Shown in pieces: positions 37,768-46,596 of a stretch of 64,000 nt of DNA. Each line of letters opens with the position of its first letter. The stretch's first letter is position 1. The notes under the pieces were generated by a model, which was not told the origin of the DNA, made no database searches, and worked only from the letters and a program-made list of their open reading frames with translations. This stretch comes from OLB9 sp041392785 (GTDB lineage Bacteria > Bacteroidota > Bacteroidia > Chitinophagales > Saprospiraceae): the NCBI GenBank assembly GCA_041392785.1, contig JAWKLK010000003.1, positions 124,001 through 188,000 of the forward strand. Direction: 5' to 3'. A program made the position numbers and the translations under genes.

Positions 37768-38448
37768 TTAATCTTGATTAATTTCTTTGGATATCTGATT
37801 GATATCTTTAGGTTCCAAAATCCCACTTGCTCTCCCTGTAAAAAGTGTTTGTATCATTGCATTGCCTATTCGTGTGGTGGTAGTAACACTTTCACTTTTC
37901 AAAAATAAAGGAAATAAAGGTCGCATAACTTTGTAAATAATATCGTACCAACCCGTCTTTGACTGAATTCCCTTTTCTGGAATGATTGCACCTGGACGAA
38001 ACATAAAAGCTTTAGAAAATCCTTTGTTCAAGAGATAATTTTCAGTTTTACCTTTTACCCTGGCCCACATTTGTCGTCCATTTTCAGAAGAATCTGTTCC
38101 AACACCAGATACGTAATTGAATATGGCACTGGGATTAATTTCATATACGATGTCAGCTAGCATTTTAGAAATATCAAAAGTGAGTTGCGAATATTTTTCT
38201 TCATTAAGCCCTATAGCAGATACACCCATACAGTGGAAGCAAGCATCTACTTTCCCAATTTCTGATTTTATATGGCTTATCTTAGTAAAATCTGACAACA
38301 AGATTTCCTGAATTTTGGAGTGCTTCACCTCCGTTTGTGTACGATTGAGAAGGATAATTTTTTCAATTTTATCATTTTCCAACATTTCCAAAAGTACCCC
38401 TTTGCCTATCATGCCTGTGCTACCTGTGAGAAGGACTCGCATTTTCAT
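37768..38448 (-). CDS. NAD(P)-binding SDR-like oxidoreductase
   Basis: A 226-residue atypical short-chain dehydrogenase. The N-terminal nucleotide-binding motif is TGSTGMIGKG, followed by NRTQTEVKH, ACFHCMGVSAIG and FNYVSGVGTDSSENGRQMWARVKGKTENYLL, where the Lys within the VKGKTE segment takes the place of the usual YxxxK. The FRPGAIIPEKG segment also fits. It resembles the TIP30/HTATIP2-like epimerase-type SDRs. The substrate is unknown. First gene of the SDR, metallo-hydrolase, bestrophin unit. Confidence 0.82.
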   Translation of the reverse strand: MKMRVLLTGSTGMIGKGVLLEMLENDKIEKIILLNRTQTEVKHSKIQEILLSDFTKISHIKSEIGKVDACFHCMGVSAIGLNEEKYSQLTFDISKMLADIVYEINPSAIFNYVSGVGTDSSENGRQMWARVKGKTENYLLNKGFSKAFMFRPGAIIPEKGIQSKTGWYDIIYKVMRPLFPLFLKSESVTTTTRIGNAMIQTLFTGRASGILEPKDINQISKEINQD

Positions 38449-38772
38449 TTTTTCGATTTAACTATTATTTAATCTCAATTATTTATATATTCTCTACTTG
38501 ATGCTTCCTACTTCAAATTTGATGCAAACAAGTAAAAAGGCCAATCTAAGAAACGACACTATTGTGCAAAATACAAAAACATAAGCGCAAAAATACAAAA
38601 CCTATTGAAGGACAATAGAAAAAGTACAGACCGGCTTCGCAATAAATTTGCTACGTCTATATCGTTTAAGTAATTAAAATTTTTAAGATTAAAAGAGCTT
38701 ATGGCAAGGCATTGACTATGACATCCCATCGAACATTCGAACCCAATAAAACTGAATTAAGTCTTGATCTAT
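38449..38772. other. 324-bp intergenic region
   Basis: Separates the SDR unit from nrdA on the same strand. It holds the candidate promoter for the SDR unit at 38588-38615. I see no convincing small gene, terminator or RNA in the rest. Confidence 0.5.
38588..38615 (-). promoter_or_regulatory. Promoter of the SDR/metallo-hydrolase/bestrophin operon
   Basis: On the minus strand a -33 TTG (38613-38615) and an exact -7 TATTTTTG (38588-38595) are 17 bp apart, giving a leader of about 130 bases before the SDR start. Confidence 0.55.
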
Positions 38773-40422
38773 CTAAGATTCGCAACTTGAACAAGTTACA
38801 AGATTTGTTACTAATTCTTTTGATACACTCTGGCTTCGTTGGTAGTATAATGTCTTCACACCAAGTCTCCAAGCTTCAATGATAAGTTGATTGACATCTT
38901 TTACAGGCAAACTTGCTGGAATATTCAGATTCAAACTCTGTGCCTGATCAATATATTTTTGACGGATAGAAGCTTGTTGGATAATCTCTAATTGAGATAT
39001 TTCTTTGAAAGTCTTAAACACTGCCTTCTCTTCATTTGACAAATTGTCTAAGTGCATCACTGAACCATGATTGAGCATGATCGATCTCCAAGTATCCTCA
39101 TTATCCATACCTTTCTCAGCTAGTAACTGCCTTAAATATTTATTTTTTCGCATGAAATTGCCTTTGGACAAACCTGCCTTATAATAATTGCTACTAAAAG
39201 GTTCTATCCCTGGAGATGTCTGTCCCAAAATGGCTGATGAAGATGTAGTTGGAGCTACTGCCATAAGGGTAGTATTGCGCCTGCCATATCCTTTTAATAC
39301 CTCAGGCTCACCATAAATTCTAGCGAGGTCCTTGGTAGCTTTATCTGCTTTTTCACTTATGTCTTTGAAAATAGTAGTGGTCAATAGCTTAGCCTCTACA
39401 CCTTCAAATGGAATCATATTTTTCTGTAGATAAGAATGCCAACCTAATACTCCTAGACCAAGTGCTCTATGCCTCTTGGCAAATCTATTAGCTGAGGCTA
39501 GATAATGGTTATTTTCTGTCTTCGCGATGAATTCCTGTAATACGGCATCTAGGAAAAAGATGGCCATTTTTACTGCTTCCGTATCTTTCCAATCGTCATA
39601 TAGTTCAAGATTCATTGATGAAAGACAACAAATAAATGATTCATCTACTGTTGATGGAAGCGCTATTTCCGAACACAAATTGCTAGCGTAAATAGTCATT
39701 TCCTTGTCCTTATAGACTTGAGGTTTATTTCTATTGACATTATCTGAGAAGAAAATATAAGGTAATCCTTTTTGCTGTCTGCTTTCAAGAAGCTTCGCCC
39801 AAGTTTCCCTTTTCTTCCTGTCTCCATCTATCATTTCCTGCATCCAATAATCAGAGACACAAACACCAAAAAACAGATTTTGTATAGGACTTCCTATGTT
39901 TTTAATTGTAAGATATTCATCTATATCAGGATGATCAATATCCAAATATGCAGCGAAAGCACCTCTGCGTACTCCCCCTTGGGAAATGGTATCCATTGCT
40001 GTGTCAAAAAGTCTCATAAAACTCACGGCTCCTGAACTTTTACCATTGTCAGAAACGGCACTGCCCCTCTCACGAAGCTCTCCGAAATAACCTGATGTGC
40101 CACCACCAATTTTTGTCTGCATGATGACTTCACCTAGTTTATGTGTGATGCCTTCTACTGAATCAGGTACGTGTACATTGAAACAAGAGATTGGTAATCC
40201 TCTTTCGGTTCCCATATTGGCCCAAATCGGCGAACTTAAGCTCATCCAGCCTCTCTCAATCATCTCTGTAAAAGCTTCTTTAAGTTCAGGTTTATATAAT
40301 CTTTGGCAAGCCGCTGTCGTTATGCGATCTATTGCACCTTCTACGGTTTCACCTTTGAGCAAATAGCCTCTATTGAGTACTTGTTCACTTTCCTCATTGA
40401 CCCACCAAAGTCTATCTTCCAT
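38773..40422 (-). CDS. nrdA: Ribonucleoside-diphosphate reductase, alpha subunit (class I, no ATP-cone)
   Basis: Reduces ribonucleoside diphosphates to deoxy forms. It carries the substrate-site Cys in LPISCFNVHV, the catalytic triad motif NLCSEIALP (Asn, thiyl-radical Cys, Glu), the partner Cys in CCLSSMNL, and the loop APTTSSSAILGQTSPGIEP. The C-terminal CSSC pair at 544-547 is re-reduced by thioredoxin or glutaredoxin. At 549 residues it is much shorter than canonical NrdA because it starts directly at the catalytic domain and lacks the N-terminal ATP-cone for overall activity control. nrdB lies 20 bp upstream in the same operon. Confidence 0.95.
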   Translation of the reverse strand: MEDRLWWVNEESEQVLNRGYLLKGETVEGAIDRITTAACQRLYKPELKEAFTEMIERGWMSLSSPIWANMGTERGLPISCFNVHVPDSVEGITHKLGEVIMQTKIGGGTSGYFGELRERGSAVSDNGKSSGAVSFMRLFDTAMDTISQGGVRRGAFAAYLDIDHPDIDEYLTIKNIGSPIQNLFFGVCVSDYWMQEMIDGDRKKRETWAKLLESRQQKGLPYIFFSDNVNRNKPQVYKDKEMTIYASNLCSEIALPSTVDESFICCLSSMNLELYDDWKDTEAVKMAIFFLDAVLQEFIAKTENNHYLASANRFAKRHRALGLGVLGWHSYLQKNMIPFEGVEAKLLTTTIFKDISEKADKATKDLARIYGEPEVLKGYGRRNTTLMAVAPTTSSSAILGQTSPGIEPFSSNYYKAGLSKGNFMRKNKYLRQLLAEKGMDNEDTWRSIMLNHGSVMHLDNLSNEEKAVFKTFKEISQLEIIQQASIRQKYIDQAQSLNLNIPASLPVKDVNQLIIEAWRLGVKTLYYQRSQSVSKELVTNLVTCSSCES

Positions 40423-40442
40423 TGTTTTTCAGCATTTTAAGG

Positions 40443-41417
40443 TTAAAATAAATCATCAGCAGTTATACTCTTATCGTGTTTTGTATAGTCAACTGGTCTT
40501 TTGGCAAAGAAGTCATCTAAACTATTGGCAAACACTTCCTCCTCAAACCATTTCATAGGTTGATATTCACCATCGGAAACATTATAAATTTTTTCCAATC
40601 CAATTTTTTCAAGACTTTCATCCACTCTGAAACGCATGAAATTAATCAAATCCGTTTTATCAAGGTTCATAATATTACCTTCTTCAAATATCCAATCTAA
40701 AATTTCTTTTTCGATTTCGATACTTTCCAACACCACCTGATTTATAGTTGCTTTAGTATCTTCATCAAATATCTCAGGTAACTCCTTTCTTATCTGATTG
40801 ATGATATAAATACCTGCATTGGCATGTAACTGTTCATCCACAGAAGTCCACGCTATGATATTAGAAACATTTTTCATGACGCCTCTAAACCGCGCAAATG
40901 ATAATATTATGGCAAACTGACTGAAAAGTGATACATTTTCTATCAAAATAGTAAATAGTATCAATGATATAAGATAATCTTTTCTATCCTGAGATTTAGA
41001 CTTAGATAAAACACCAGAGAGGTACTCAACTCGTCTTCTAATTACAGGGATTTGCAAAAGGTCAGAAAAGGCATCATTATATCCAAGTACTTCGAGTAAT
41101 CTAGAGTATGCTTCGCTATGACGGAATTCACATTCAGCGAATGTACTCCCTAGCCCATTGAATTCAGGTTTTGGCAAATGGTTATAAAGATTACCCCAAA
41201 AAGTTTTAACATTAACTTCTATTTGAGCTATTGCTAATAAAGCCCGCTTTACTGCTTGTCGATCGGTGTCATTCAAATATGCATGAAAGTCCTGGACATC
41301 CGCAGTGAAATCCACCTCAGAATGTACCCAAAAGGAATTATTCATCGCTTTTGTAAAAGTCAGTACTTCGGGATATTCAAAAGGTTTGTAATTAATACGT
41401 TTGTCAAAAATACTCAT
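40443..41417 (-). CDS. nrdB: Ribonucleoside-diphosphate reductase, beta subunit
   Basis: The 324-residue radical-generating subunit. The diiron ligands are recognisable in AQIEVNV (Glu67), ECEFRHSEAY (Glu97, His100), IENVSLFSQF and SVDEQLHANAG. The radical Tyr is Tyr104, in the ExxH...Y arrangement of class Ia-type proteins. Some Bacteroidota NrdB proteins carry an N-terminal ATP-cone; this one begins at the conserved MSIFDKRINYKPFEYP and has none. It is the first gene of nrdB-nrdA, with a 445-bp upstream region shared with tmRNA. Confidence 0.95.
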   Translation of the reverse strand: MSIFDKRINYKPFEYPEVLTFTKAMNNSFWVHSEVDFTADVQDFHAYLNDTDRQAVKRALLAIAQIEVNVKTFWGNLYNHLPKPEFNGLGSTFAECEFRHSEAYSRLLEVLGYNDAFSDLLQIPVIRRRVEYLSGVLSKSKSQDRKDYLISLILFTILIENVSLFSQFAIILSFARFRGVMKNVSNIIAWTSVDEQLHANAGIYIINQIRKELPEIFDEDTKATINQVVLESIEIEKEILDWIFEEGNIMNLDKTDLINFMRFRVDESLEKIGLEKIYNVSDGEYQPMKWFEEEVFANSLDDFFAKRPVDYTKHDKSITADDLF

Positions 41418-41862
41418 CTTGCTATTGTATGCGTTTGTTGTGTATAATTCTCTAATAAGTCGCTAAGTTATTAAAAAATTATCTATATGTATAATAAATT
41501 TTTTACAAATTTTAAAAACCCAAATCTTTATATATTGAAGTTAATAGAGATATATCGGGCAGCAAATATCCAAACCTTGTGTCGCCTGACCAAAAAATTA
41601 AATATTTTTTTTATGTGTTCAGGGTATGTTTTTTTCCACATTAAATGTGGATAACTTTTAATATGTGGAAATTCAAGCTAATAGGTACTGCGCAACGCTA
41701 AAATGAAACATTTAAATTTTGCAAAGTTAAAAAATAACCTTATGGCACTAAATGGGAATGAAAATGTGTTAAATATTTGAAAATATACATGCATTTGAAA
41801 CTTATTGAAGCTTGCAATGGTTACTCATGGTACTTTAGCAAATGTGCTAATTTTATTTTTTT
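41418..41862. other. 445-bp region between divergent nrdB and tmRNA
   Basis: No supported gene; a 26-codon frame at 41702 looks like chance. It contains the palindrome and DnaA-box-like sequence at 41636-41668, a minus-strand -7-like TAACTTTG at 41722-41729 that could serve nrdB, and TAATTTTA at 41848-41855 just before tmRNA. Confidence 0.5.
41636..41668. promoter_or_regulatory. CCACATT-A-AATGTGG palindrome with embedded DnaA-box sequence upstream of nrdB
   Basis: A perfect 15-bp palindrome (41636-41650) overlaps TGTGGATAA (41646-41654), the exact complement of the DnaA-box TTATCCACA. A further ATGTGG follows at 41663-41668, 18 bp from the first. nrd operons are DnaA-controlled in Escherichia coli, so a regulatory role is plausible but unproven. 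Confidence 0.45.
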
Positions 41863-42237
41863 GGGGGTGACTGGTATCGACAGGAAAGAATATCGGTCAG
41901 TAAGCATGTCGGAGCAGGATTGTTCACTCCGTTATCAAATGATGATCGAACAATAAATGGCGATAATAACTTCGCATTGGCTGCGTAATCTAGGATTATA
42001 AAGCCTTTTGAGCCGCCCGGATGACGTCCGATACAAGCCGGTAGCCGCTCATCAACAACAACGCGGACTTAGGGAATTGGGGGGTTTTGACCATGCACCG
42101 AAATTTTAATCAAAACTAAGAACCAAACGCCGTGGGCTTCTGTACATGTGCGGTTCCTACAATTCAAACAGAAGATAAACATGTAGAAAGCTTTCAGATG
42201 CTTTGTCTGGACCAGGGTTCGAAACCCTGCACCTCCA
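41863..42237 (+). ncRNA. ssrA: Transfer-messenger RNA (tmRNA)
   Basis: Rescues stalled ribosomes. The 5' GGGGGTG pairs with 3' CACCTCC to form the tRNA-like acceptor, and the T-arm GGGTTCGAAACCC is present. The tag frame at 41959-41988 reads GGC GAT AAT AAC TTC GCA TTG GCT GCG TAA, encoding GDNNFALAA, whose ALAA end is the usual protease signal. Pseudoknot-type helices fill the middle. CCA is not encoded. A strong terminator follows. Confidence 0.96.
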
Positions 42238-42247
42238 CAACTAATAG

Positions 42248-42285
42248 ATCTCTTGTTTATTTATGTAAGCAAGAGATTTTTTTTT
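42248..42285 (+). terminator. Rho-independent terminator of tmRNA
   Basis: An 8-bp perfect stem ATCTCTTG / CAAGAGAT (42248-42255 and 42270-42277) is followed by a run of nine T residues. Confidence 0.88.
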
Positions 42286-42360
42286 ATTTTCTGGTAACAA
42301 TTTCGTGCATCACGGTGACTAAACCATGAAACCTTTTTATTAACGCAATAATACACAAAA

Positions 42361-43035
42361 ATGCAACGAAATGTACTCCCCTTACTTCTCCTATTAGCTA
42401 TGACAACAGTAGCTTATATCGGCTGTGGTGGTGGCCACAAACACCAAACCCATGAATTTGAAGCTGTAGAAGGACTTCCCGTTTTTGACGTACCTCAAGA
42501 TTCTACGTTTGATGTAAACCTTGTTGGAACTTGTAGCTATAATGGCGAGAAATACTTTTATTTGAGAGATAAGCTCTCTAAAGAAATGATGACTATGGGC
42601 AAATATGTTCATATCTTTGATAAAGTCAAAGTAGGCAGTGGCTCACTAGGAAATGAAGAAGATATCACTGCCAATTTTATAGAAGTATACAGTGACAAAC
42701 AAGTTGTTATTGCTGCAAATAATACTAGCTATAGGCTAACTTGTACAACAACTGGCATGAAATGTTGTTACAATGGACCTAATTTTACAAGTCCTCCGAC
42801 TATAGTACAACTAGGTACTTTGGATGCATGGTTTTTTATTGTGCATGATCATAACTTAGCCTCAAATGTAGGAAGATATGTCACTTTTACAAATCAATCA
42901 CAAATCAATGATTTTATTAGTGAAATGACACCTCCACCTTGTCACTCATTAAGTTTTAATTCTGTCCCAGTTATTTTAACTGTTGGTGGTAACAATTATG
43001 AAACATATCCTTATGGAACATTTGTTATTGACTAA
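42361..43035 (+). CDS. Hypothetical lipoprotein
   Basis: I do not recognise the family. A lipoprotein signal (LPLLLLLAMTTVAYIGC) puts the lipid Cys at about residue 22, followed by a Gly/His-rich start (GGGHKHQTHEFE). The mature part of about 200 residues looks beta-rich, with a Cys cluster (TCTTTGMKCCYNG) and a Pro-Cys segment near the C-terminus (TPPPCHSL) that could form disulfides. It lies alone between tmRNA and the convergent CHAT gene. Confidence 0.8.
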   Translation: MQRNVLPLLLLLAMTTVAYIGCGGGHKHQTHEFEAVEGLPVFDVPQDSTFDVNLVGTCSYNGEKYFYLRDKLSKEMMTMGKYVHIFDKVKVGSGSLGNEEDITANFIEVYSDKQVVIAANNTSYRLTCTTTGMKCCYNGPNFTSPPTIVQLGTLDAWFFIVHDHNLASNVGRYVTFTNQSQINDFISEMTPPPCHSLSFNSVPVILTVGGNNYETYPYGTFVID

Positions 43036-43067
43036 TAATTATTGTAGCTTTTAGGTGAAAATAAAAT

Positions 43068-45812
43068 TCACTTACTGTACAACACAAATGGAATAAACTC
43101 AGGTATAAGATTGTTAGATTCTTGCGTAGTTTTAATGGCATAAAAATATGCATCTGGTATTGATGACTTTTTTTCAGCTAAATAAGTGTAAAAGTGATTA
43201 AAAAATGTATTTCCTACTCGATCATCCACTTTATTATAAGCTGAACAAACATATTTGGCTCCGTTTGAAATAAAGTATCTAGTTAATGAAAATGTACCAT
43301 CAAAACTCAAATTCTTTCCTCCTGCAGATTCGCATGAGGAAAGAATTATTGTTGTCTCTTGTTGAGGAAAATCCAATAAATCAAAGCCGTAGAGAGAGTC
43401 GATTTTCTGTTTTGGTGCTTTAAAATACAATTTGACGTCATCCATAATATCTGCATCTACTACCCCATGTAATGCGATATGAATAATATCATACTGTCTA
43501 GATTTATAACACTTTTTAAAATGGTCTAGTGAAGCATTTTCTCCGATAAAAATATCAGCATCAGGAAATTTCCTTTTTATAATTTGAGCTTTATTCGCAC
43601 TACCTGGTAATTCTGGTAGTCTTTTATTGCTAACCGCATTCTTTCCGTTTAGTTCAGAGAATGCAAATACAGCAATGTTTGGGGATGGTTTGACATCGTC
43701 CTTCAATTGAAAGGCCTTCGAATATTTTATTATACACTTCGGTTGGATTTCAATATTAGTTTTCGAATAAAATAAATTGCCAACATTCAAAATATTAAAT
43801 AACCCAAGCGGATACACAAAGACATTCTCCTTAAGATTTTCATCCATTTTATTAGGGAAAATTGTTTCACGTAAAAAAGATCTCAAGCTATCAATGGACA
43901 CTGTTTGATTTGATCCATCAAAATTAGTATATGACTGCATTGCAGTATTGAATTCTTGAATATTGCTGTAGTCAGCTATATAAACTGTATCCGAATTTAT
44001 TACTGTTGTCACACAATAATCTTTAAGAAAATCCAACAATAAAATGCTTTCATTTGAATTTTGGCCAGTAGTTATTTGTGGATCAACAAACTGTTTTTCT
44101 CTAAGAAAATCCATATGAGATTTCAACTTTAGATAAACCTCATAATAATCATTTAAAGTTTCTTCATAATCAGCACTATTGTTATTTTTACTTAATTCAA
44201 AAGTTTTCAGTTTCAATCTAAGTACTTTTTCTTGTGCCCACAGCGGGTCAAATTGATTCTTTAACTTTAGCTCACGCTGCAAAAGCACATTTCTTTTTGA
44301 CATTGAAGCAGCAATATATACATTCCTATCATCAAGTTTTCCATTAGCTTTCCAAATCTCATATAATATCTTTAAATGTAATTGATGTATTGCATCAATG
44401 ATATCAACATTAAACCTAATTTTAGATTTTTCTGTTAATGCGTACAAATTTTCATCCATCATTTTTGTAGAAGCAGTCAGGATTTTCTTAGCAGTTAAAA
44501 GATCATTGAAGTTATTGTTTTCATTGTATTTCCTTAGATACAGTTCACCAATGACTTGTAGATCAATAAATCCTAATGAAGAGTACTTATTCTGATTTTT
44601 AATAAATTCATCAATAGTGTACAACTCATTACTTCCTGTTTTCTTCAATGCTAAATCAATAGCCTGATTGAAATGGGATAGTTGGGTATGACATTCGATT
44701 AATGAATTTTTTATTGGATTATAAATAAAACTTAGAAATAAAGAGCCGTGTAAATCGCTTTGTAAGATCTTCTCGTATAGATTTATTGCATCCTTGTAAT
44801 TTCCTTCATATTGCCTCTTCAATCCTAAAAATAATTCATTAGACGTAAATTTCGTATTACAATCATCATTACTATTCTGGGCTAATAAACTATTTCTAAG
44901 ATTTGCAGTGTCCTTTGTAATAAAAAAGTAAAATTGTTTTCCAAATAAATATTTTTGCCCATCATAACTACATTTATCAATTGTAAGCTGGCTCAATAAA
45001 TTCAAATATCTACTGGACTCTGTAGTATTTCTGTCGAACAATTCATTGATTAACAAATCATTGTAGACTTCAAATTTAAAGTGGTCAGAAGGAGAAAAAA
45101 TGTACCCTTCAAATTCTTGACATTTATTTAAATATAAGAATCCAAAATCAAAATCTCTATTCATTTGATGAAACATAGCCTTCAAACTAAAATTTTGATA
45201 ATGTTCTCTTGTCATAAACTCAAATTCATGTAATAAATTTTCAGCTTTATTTAGTACAGAATCTGCTGCTTCATTGTCAATAAAATACAAGTAATACTCA
45301 CCGAATAAATTGAGTTGTTGTGCTTGATAAATTGGAGGTAATTTCTCAATGTTTTCTCTTTGTAAATTTTCCAGGTCATATGCGTGATAATTGTGATACC
45401 TCGCAAAGAGAAACTTAGAAATCTCCTTAAAATAATTAAGTGATTTATTTTTAAATGTGTCTTCCTGTATATGTTCGAATAAGTTTTCATCATATTCAAA
45501 ACTTCTCATCTTAATATTGAACATTCTACATCTTGCATAAAGTAGCAAATCCTCATCTGCCATCTGGGGAATCTTTTGATGAAAAGCAAGAATTGCATCA
45601 TCTCTACGATCTGCGTAATCTAACGAATCAGCAAACCATATTTCTTTATTGCTATGTATTTCGGAAATATAATAGTATTTTTTTAACAAGTTTTCACTTT
45701 GTTTCTCTACTCTTCCTAGGTCTGAACAACTGATACTCAAGCATATCCATGTAAATACCACAAAGAATCTTAAAATACTAACACCTGAAATTCGGCCCCT
45801 CATATACCACAA
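43068..45812 (-). CDS. CHAT-domain (caspase-like) protease lipoprotein with TPR-like helical region
   Basis: A 914-residue protein. An N-terminal lipoprotein-type signal (FFVVFTWICLSISC) suggests envelope anchoring; ATG 45803 is an equally good start. Residues of about 60-560 are all-helical and repeat-like (AQQLNLFGEYYLYFID, YNPIKNSLIECHTQLSHFNQAIDLALK), in the TPR manner. The C-terminal 230 residues are a CHAT peptidase: FAFSELNG, LPGSANKAQIIKRKFPDAD, catalytic His782 in HIALHGVVD and Cys827 in LSSCESAGG, then GTFSLTRYFISNGAKYV. Both catalytic residues are intact. The substrate is unknown; no gasdermin-like or Craspase-type partner is adjacent. Confidence 0.9.
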   Translation of the reverse strand: MWYMRGRISGVSILRFFVVFTWICLSISCSDLGRVEKQSENLLKKYYYISEIHSNKEIWFADSLDYADRRDDAILAFHQKIPQMADEDLLLYARCRMFNIKMRSFEYDENLFEHIQEDTFKNKSLNYFKEISKFLFARYHNYHAYDLENLQRENIEKLPPIYQAQQLNLFGEYYLYFIDNEAADSVLNKAENLLHEFEFMTREHYQNFSLKAMFHQMNRDFDFGFLYLNKCQEFEGYIFSPSDHFKFEVYNDLLINELFDRNTTESSRYLNLLSQLTIDKCSYDGQKYLFGKQFYFFITKDTANLRNSLLAQNSNDDCNTKFTSNELFLGLKRQYEGNYKDAINLYEKILQSDLHGSLFLSFIYNPIKNSLIECHTQLSHFNQAIDLALKKTGSNELYTIDEFIKNQNKYSSLGFIDLQVIGELYLRKYNENNNFNDLLTAKKILTASTKMMDENLYALTEKSKIRFNVDIIDAIHQLHLKILYEIWKANGKLDDRNVYIAASMSKRNVLLQRELKLKNQFDPLWAQEKVLRLKLKTFELSKNNNSADYEETLNDYYEVYLKLKSHMDFLREKQFVDPQITTGQNSNESILLLDFLKDYCVTTVINSDTVYIADYSNIQEFNTAMQSYTNFDGSNQTVSIDSLRSFLRETIFPNKMDENLKENVFVYPLGLFNILNVGNLFYSKTNIEIQPKCIIKYSKAFQLKDDVKPSPNIAVFAFSELNGKNAVSNKRLPELPGSANKAQIIKRKFPDADIFIGENASLDHFKKCYKSRQYDIIHIALHGVVDADIMDDVKLYFKAPKQKIDSLYGFDLLDFPQQETTIILSSCESAGGKNLSFDGTFSLTRYFISNGAKYVCSAYNKVDDRVGNTFFNHFYTYLAEKKSSIPDAYFYAIKTTQESNNLIPEFIPFVLYSK

Positions 45813-45890
45813 TCACATGTCAAAAATATTAAATTCCTTGATACAATAAAAATAAATTGCCAATATTTTACATTTTGATGCACAAACCCT

Positions 45891-46592
45891 TTAAAAGAGT
45901 GACATTTGGTGTCCTTTTTTTGGAGAGATTAAATTAGGATGGTTATTCCTTACAGAATTTACTTTATCTGAAACTTCATAAGCATCCATAGCGTCTGAAG
46001 GATATGGTTGTAGTACTTGTAGTATGTCTTTTGGGCCCAAATCTTCATTCAACCAGACGGATTCAAGGTCTGATTGTAAAATAGCAGGCATTCTGTCATG
46101 TAAATTTTCCATCAATTGATTCGGTGGAAGTGTGATAATTGTAAATGACTTGACTGTTTGTCCAGTTTTCACATCTAACCATTGATCCCATAAACCTGCT
46201 ACACTAAAAATTCTTTGGTCAGTGGTTACAATTCGGTAGGGAATTTTAGTATTTCCATTGCGTTTCCATTCATAAAACCCATCCATAGGTATGATGCAAC
46301 GCCCAGAACTTAGCCTTTGCTTAAAAATGCTTTTTTCTAGAAGTGTTTCAACCCTAGCATTGATGAGAGAAAATCCCATTTTCTTATCTTTAGCCCAAGA
46401 TGGAATCATGCCCCACTGAAAAATTTGCAATTTGCCTATCAGGGCTGATGTGATGATGGGCATCATTTGTGTTGGAGCAACATTGAAATTGGGTATTGGA
46501 TTATATCTCTCCAGCTCTTCAGAATAAAAAGTGGCATTAAATCTTTCTTCAATTTCCTTTTCTGTTTTGGTTAATGAAGACCTCCCACACAT
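45891..46592 (-). CDS. SOS-response-associated peptidase (YedK/HMCES family)
   Basis: A DNA-protein crosslinking shield for abasic sites in single-stranded DNA. The second residue is the catalytic Cys (MCGRSSLT), exposed after Met removal. Then NFNVAPTQMMPII with the conserved Asn, FQWGMIPSWAKD, INARVETLLEKSIFK with the catalytic-site Glu, GRCIIPMDGFYEWKR, and HDRMPAIL with the active His. The 233-residue length is normal. The stop of the SPOR gene is only 4 bp upstream, so the two may be co-transcribed. Confidence 0.95.
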   Translation of the reverse strand: MCGRSSLTKTEKEIEERFNATFYSEELERYNPIPNFNVAPTQMMPIITSALIGKLQIFQWGMIPSWAKDKKMGFSLINARVETLLEKSIFKQRLSSGRCIIPMDGFYEWKRNGNTKIPYRIVTTDQRIFSVAGLWDQWLDVKTGQTVKSFTIITLPPNQLMENLHDRMPAILQSDLESVWLNEDLGPKDILQVLQPYPSDAMDAYEVSDKVNSVRNNHPNLISPKKGHQMSLF

Positions 46593-46596
46593 CTCG

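Noticed and set aside
41702..41782. A 26-codon frame between nrdB and tmRNA
   Set aside because: No upstream ribosome-binding context, no domain, and a length expected by chance in AT-rich DNA.
42361..45812. CHAT protease with a gasdermin partner
   Set aside because: The neighbouring lipoprotein is beta-rich and secreted, shows no gasdermin-like features, and is convergent rather than co-transcribed.
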